A stretch of 8,016 nt of DNA from Bacteroidales bacterium (GTDB lineage Bacteria; Bacteroidota; Bacteroidia; Bacteroidales; UBA932). Positions within the stretch are counted from its first letter, which is position 1, and each line of letters begins with the position of its first letter. Positions 6,898-8,016 of this stretch are shown piece by piece. The DNA lies in assembly GCA_016303175.1 (NCBI GenBank), contig JAEDMF010000075.1:1-8016 (forward strand), in the 5' to 3' direction. Made by a program: the position numbers and the translations under genes. The notes under the pieces were generated by a model, which did no database searches, was not told where the DNA came from, and saw only the letters and a list, made by a program, of their open reading frames with translations.

Positions 6898-6928
6898 TAA
6901 GAATAATGTTTTCGCACAAGTACACAAA
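6898..6928 (-). promoter_or_regulatory. Candidate promoter of the GH3-pyrF unit
   Basis: On the minus strand a TTTG (6928-6925) is followed after 19 bases by TATTCTTA (6905-6898), two mismatches from TAnnTTTG. Transcription would begin near 6891, giving a leader of only a few bases before the ATG at 6884. An 8-base tandem repeat (ATATAAGT twice, 6883-6898) lies between the box and the start codon. Confidence 0.45.
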
Positions 6929-7011
6929 TTTAAGGATTAACGATGATTAAACCAAAATTTGCAAAAAACAAATGCCTATAATACATTCTAGATATCCGGG
7001 AATACTATAAA

Positions 7012-7146
7012 ATGTTAATGGTACCGGCCTCCGGATCCCTGGAAGCAAAGAGCGAGGCAGACGAACAAGGCTATGTTACGACATATAAACTATCTGTCTA
7101 CAACATTGAAAACTTGCTGAAATCTAATAGAAAATTTGAAATATGA
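7012..7146 (+). CDS. Small ORF of 44 codons, unknown and doubtful
   Basis: This ORF runs ATG to TGA in the otherwise gene-free gap between the divergent GH3 and hicA genes. It encodes a mostly polar peptide starting MLMVPASGSLEAKSEADEQG and ending NLLKSNRKFEI, with no signal peptide, membrane segment or known motif. Its middle is more GC-rich than the flanking AT-rich sequence, which is why it stands out; it could be a real small protein or a remnant of a lost gene. A TTTG at 6958-6961 with a weak TACATTCT 20 bases later is a poor promoter candidate. The 3' end overlaps the -33 box of hicA. I recognise no family. Confidence 0.2.
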   Translation: MLMVPASGSLEAKSEADEQGYVTTYKLSVYNIENLLKSNRKFEI

Positions 7147-7166
7147 TATAAAAAAATATATCTTTG
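7135..7166 (+). promoter_or_regulatory. hicAB promoter with embedded inverted repeat
   Basis: TTTG (7135-7138), 20 bases, then TATCTTTG (7159-7166) is an exact match to the Bacteroidota housekeeping promoter (-33 TTTG, -7 TAnnTTTG). Initiation would fall near 7173, about 14 bases before the hicA ATG. The inverted repeat GATATA-N6-TATATC (7145-7162) fills the spacer and overlaps the -7 box. This is a natural place for the autorepressor HicB to bind. Confidence 0.8.
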
Positions 7167-7186
7167 CATAGCCGGACAATCAGGAT

Positions 7187-7381
7187 ATGAAGAGATATAA
7201 AGTAAGTCAAATCATCAAGCTCCTTGAGCAGGACGGATGGACAATCAAAAAGTGGACGGGTGACCATAGGCAGTTTATAAACCCTAACAAACCAGGGAAA
7301 GTCACTGTAAGAGGAAAGCCGAGCGACACTTTAAGTCAGGAACTTTTGAACAGCATTTTCAAACAGGCAGGGTGGAAATAG
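7187..7381 (+). CDS. hicA: HicA-family mRNA interferase toxin
   Basis: The 64-residue protein matches the YcfA/HicA family (PF07927), small dsRBD-fold ribonucleases that cleave mRNA and halt growth when not held by HicB. It begins MKRYKVSQIIKLLEQDGW, the usual first helix. The active-site segment is WTGDHRQFINP, with the expected catalytic His27 (family form GSHxxF; here GDHRQF). It continues through the strand KVTVRGKPSD to the closing helix LLNSIFKQAGW (53-63). Length is typical. It is toxin-first, the usual hicAB order, with hicB 24 bases downstream. A strong Bacteroidota promoter lies directly upstream. An AGGA just before the ATG is too close to act as a good Shine-Dalgarno. All key positions look intact, so the toxin is probably functional. 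Confidence 0.87.
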   Translation: MKRYKVSQIIKLLEQDGWTIKKWTGDHRQFINPNKPGKVTVRGKPSDTLSQELLNSIFKQAGWK

Positions 7382-7405
7382 CCACCCTTCAAAAAGCAAA
7401 GAGAT

Positions 7406-7813
7406 ATGGCAAACAAGATTGGAATAAAAATTGACTGGGATGGTCACAATTACGCATCCTGCACCGAAAACGAAGATATTGCCTGCATAGCAACCGGGAA
7501 GACTCTGGAAAACGTAAAGGCTAATATGCTTGACGCCCTACGGCAGCATATCGACTGGATGAAAGAGGATGGCGATCCGCTTCCTGAAGAGTTCCGCGGG
7601 GAATGGGAACTGGAATGGCATCTGACAACAAGGGCGCAACTGAAGTATTCGGATGCTTTTATCACTCGAAGGGCACTTGCAGAGGCTACGGGCATCAACA
7701 TCCAGCAGCTCACCCATTATGCGAGCGGATGGCGTAACCCGCGCCCTGAAATGCAGCGACGTATCACTGAAGGAATACGCACTATCCGCCAGAAATTAGC
7801 CGTCATTTCCTGA
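7406..7813 (+). CDS. hicB: HicB-family antitoxin with C-terminal helix-turn-helix
   Basis: HicB neutralises HicA by direct binding and represses the operon. The 135-residue protein has two parts. Residues 1-60 form the partial RNase H-like fold (IKIDWDGHNYASCTENEDIACIATGKTLENVKANMLDALRQHIDWMKEDGDPLP), with the family's typical ATGKTLEE-like turn and the HI-x-x-x-KEDG-PLP ending. Residues about 85-130 form a Xre-like helix-turn-helix, with RALAEATGINIQQLTHYASG followed by NPRPEMQRRI, a pattern seen in Bacteroidales HicB proteins. The gene lies 24 bases after hicA, with a weak AAGAG before its ATG. It is followed 27 bases on by a strong terminator, making a self-contained two-gene module. The predicted target is the inverted repeat in the hicA promoter. 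Confidence 0.87.
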   Translation: MANKIGIKIDWDGHNYASCTENEDIACIATGKTLENVKANMLDALRQHIDWMKEDGDPLPEEFRGEWELEWHLTTRAQLKYSDAFITRRALAEATGINIQQLTHYASGWRNPRPEMQRRITEGIRTIRQKLAVIS

Positions 7814-7840
7814 TTGTTTGGTAGCATCACAATGATGGCC

Positions 7841-7868
7841 AACCTCCGGAGCAATCCGGAGGTTTTTT
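7841..7868 (+). terminator. Intrinsic terminator of hicAB
   Basis: A perfect 10-bp stem, AACCTCCGGA (7841-7850) with TCCGGAGGTT (7855-7864), closed by a GCAA tetraloop and followed by a T run (7863-7868). It starts 27 bases after the hicB stop. A weaker 5-bp hairpin, CATCA-CAA-TGATG (7825-7837), precedes it. Confidence 0.93.
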
Positions 7869-7908
7869 GTAAAAAATGTCAACTTTTTTGAAAATATTTG
7901 CCTGGAAA

Positions 7909-7940
7909 TTTGTATAATACGAAAAATCGTACTATCCTTG
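7909..7940 (+). promoter_or_regulatory. Candidate promoter of the gene at 7965, with palindrome in the spacer
   Basis: TTTG (7909-7912), 20 bases, then TATCCTTG (7933-7940) matches the Bacteroidota promoter with one mismatch. Initiation would be near 7947, leaving a leader of about 18 bases. The inverted repeat TACGA-AAAA-TCGTA (7918-7931) sits wholly within the spacer and is a candidate operator. Confidence 0.6.
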
Positions 7941-7964
7941 TATCGTTATCCAAAACAAAGCGAT

Positions 7965-8016
7965 ATGGCAACGGTAAAGGAAAAGATTTATGATATCATT
8001 TTGGATATCAACATAG
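7965..8016 (+). CDS. Start of an unidentified gene (17 codons, runs off the right edge)
   Basis: An open frame begins at the ATG at 7965 and stays open to the window end, reading MATVKEKIYDIILDINI. It is preceded by a good candidate promoter with a palindrome and lies beyond the hicAB terminator, so it is probably an independent gene. Seventeen residues, an amphipathic-looking helix start, are too few to assign a family. An alternative is that the true product starts elsewhere. Confidence 0.45.
   Translation, partial: MATVKEKIYDIILDINI

Noticed and set aside
6885..6917. Upstream ATG start for the GH3 gene
   Set aside because: It would place 11 polar residues before an otherwise standard signal peptide and overlap the candidate promoter, so the start at 6884 was preferred.
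7019..7090. GC-rich island as a tRNA or attachment-site remnant
   Set aside because: No cloverleaf, T-loop motif or flanking direct repeat could be found; it is better explained as part of a small ORF or gene remnant.
1..8016. CRISPR array, insertion sequence, rRNA or tRNA gene
   Set aside because: No regularly spaced repeats, transposase motifs, terminal inverted repeats or RNA-gene signatures were seen on either strand.

Overview
The window looks like ordinary chromosome from a member of the Bacteroidota, most likely Bacteroidales. Three things point there: promoters of the form TTTG, about 20 bases, then TAnnTTTG (clearest before the hicA gene); few strong Shine-Dalgarno sites; and protein types common in that order (type-2 PyrF, BglX-like GH3 enzyme, ArsP_2-family permease, HicB with a C-terminal helix-turn-helix). 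The genus cannot be fixed from sequence alone.

Layout. From 1 to 1210, on the minus strand, an alpha/beta hydrolase of the lysophospholipase/monoacylglycerol lipase type is followed with a 1-base gap by an AI-2E family permease that runs off the left edge. Diverging from it, 1303-3567 on the plus strand holds a ten-TM putative manganese/heavy-metal exporter with two His/Cys-rich loops, then a cytoplasmic galactose mutarotase (galM) 12 bases later. galM converges on pyrF, and a strong hairpin between them can terminate transcription in both directions. On the minus strand, 6884-3744 is a probable two-gene unit: a secreted GH3 beta-glucosidase (bglX-like), then pyrF (orotidine 5'-phosphate decarboxylase). 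From 7135 to 7868 on the plus strand there is a compact hicA-hicB toxin-antitoxin module with a textbook promoter, an inverted repeat inside that promoter, and a near-perfect intrinsic terminator. Another gene begins at 7965 and leaves the window after 17 codons.

How the genes work together. Most of the window is housekeeping metabolism and transport: sugar release (GH3) and anomer interconversion (GalM), pyrimidine synthesis (PyrF), metal export and a lipid/ester hydrolase. The accessory part is the HicAB module at the right. No clearly new system is visible. The observations most worth a second look are a degenerate copy of the pyrF 3' end just past its stop codon, the His/Cys-rich loops and internal duplication of the metal permease, a 44-codon ORF overlapping the hicA promoter, and promoter-embedded palindromes at hicA and at the gene after it.
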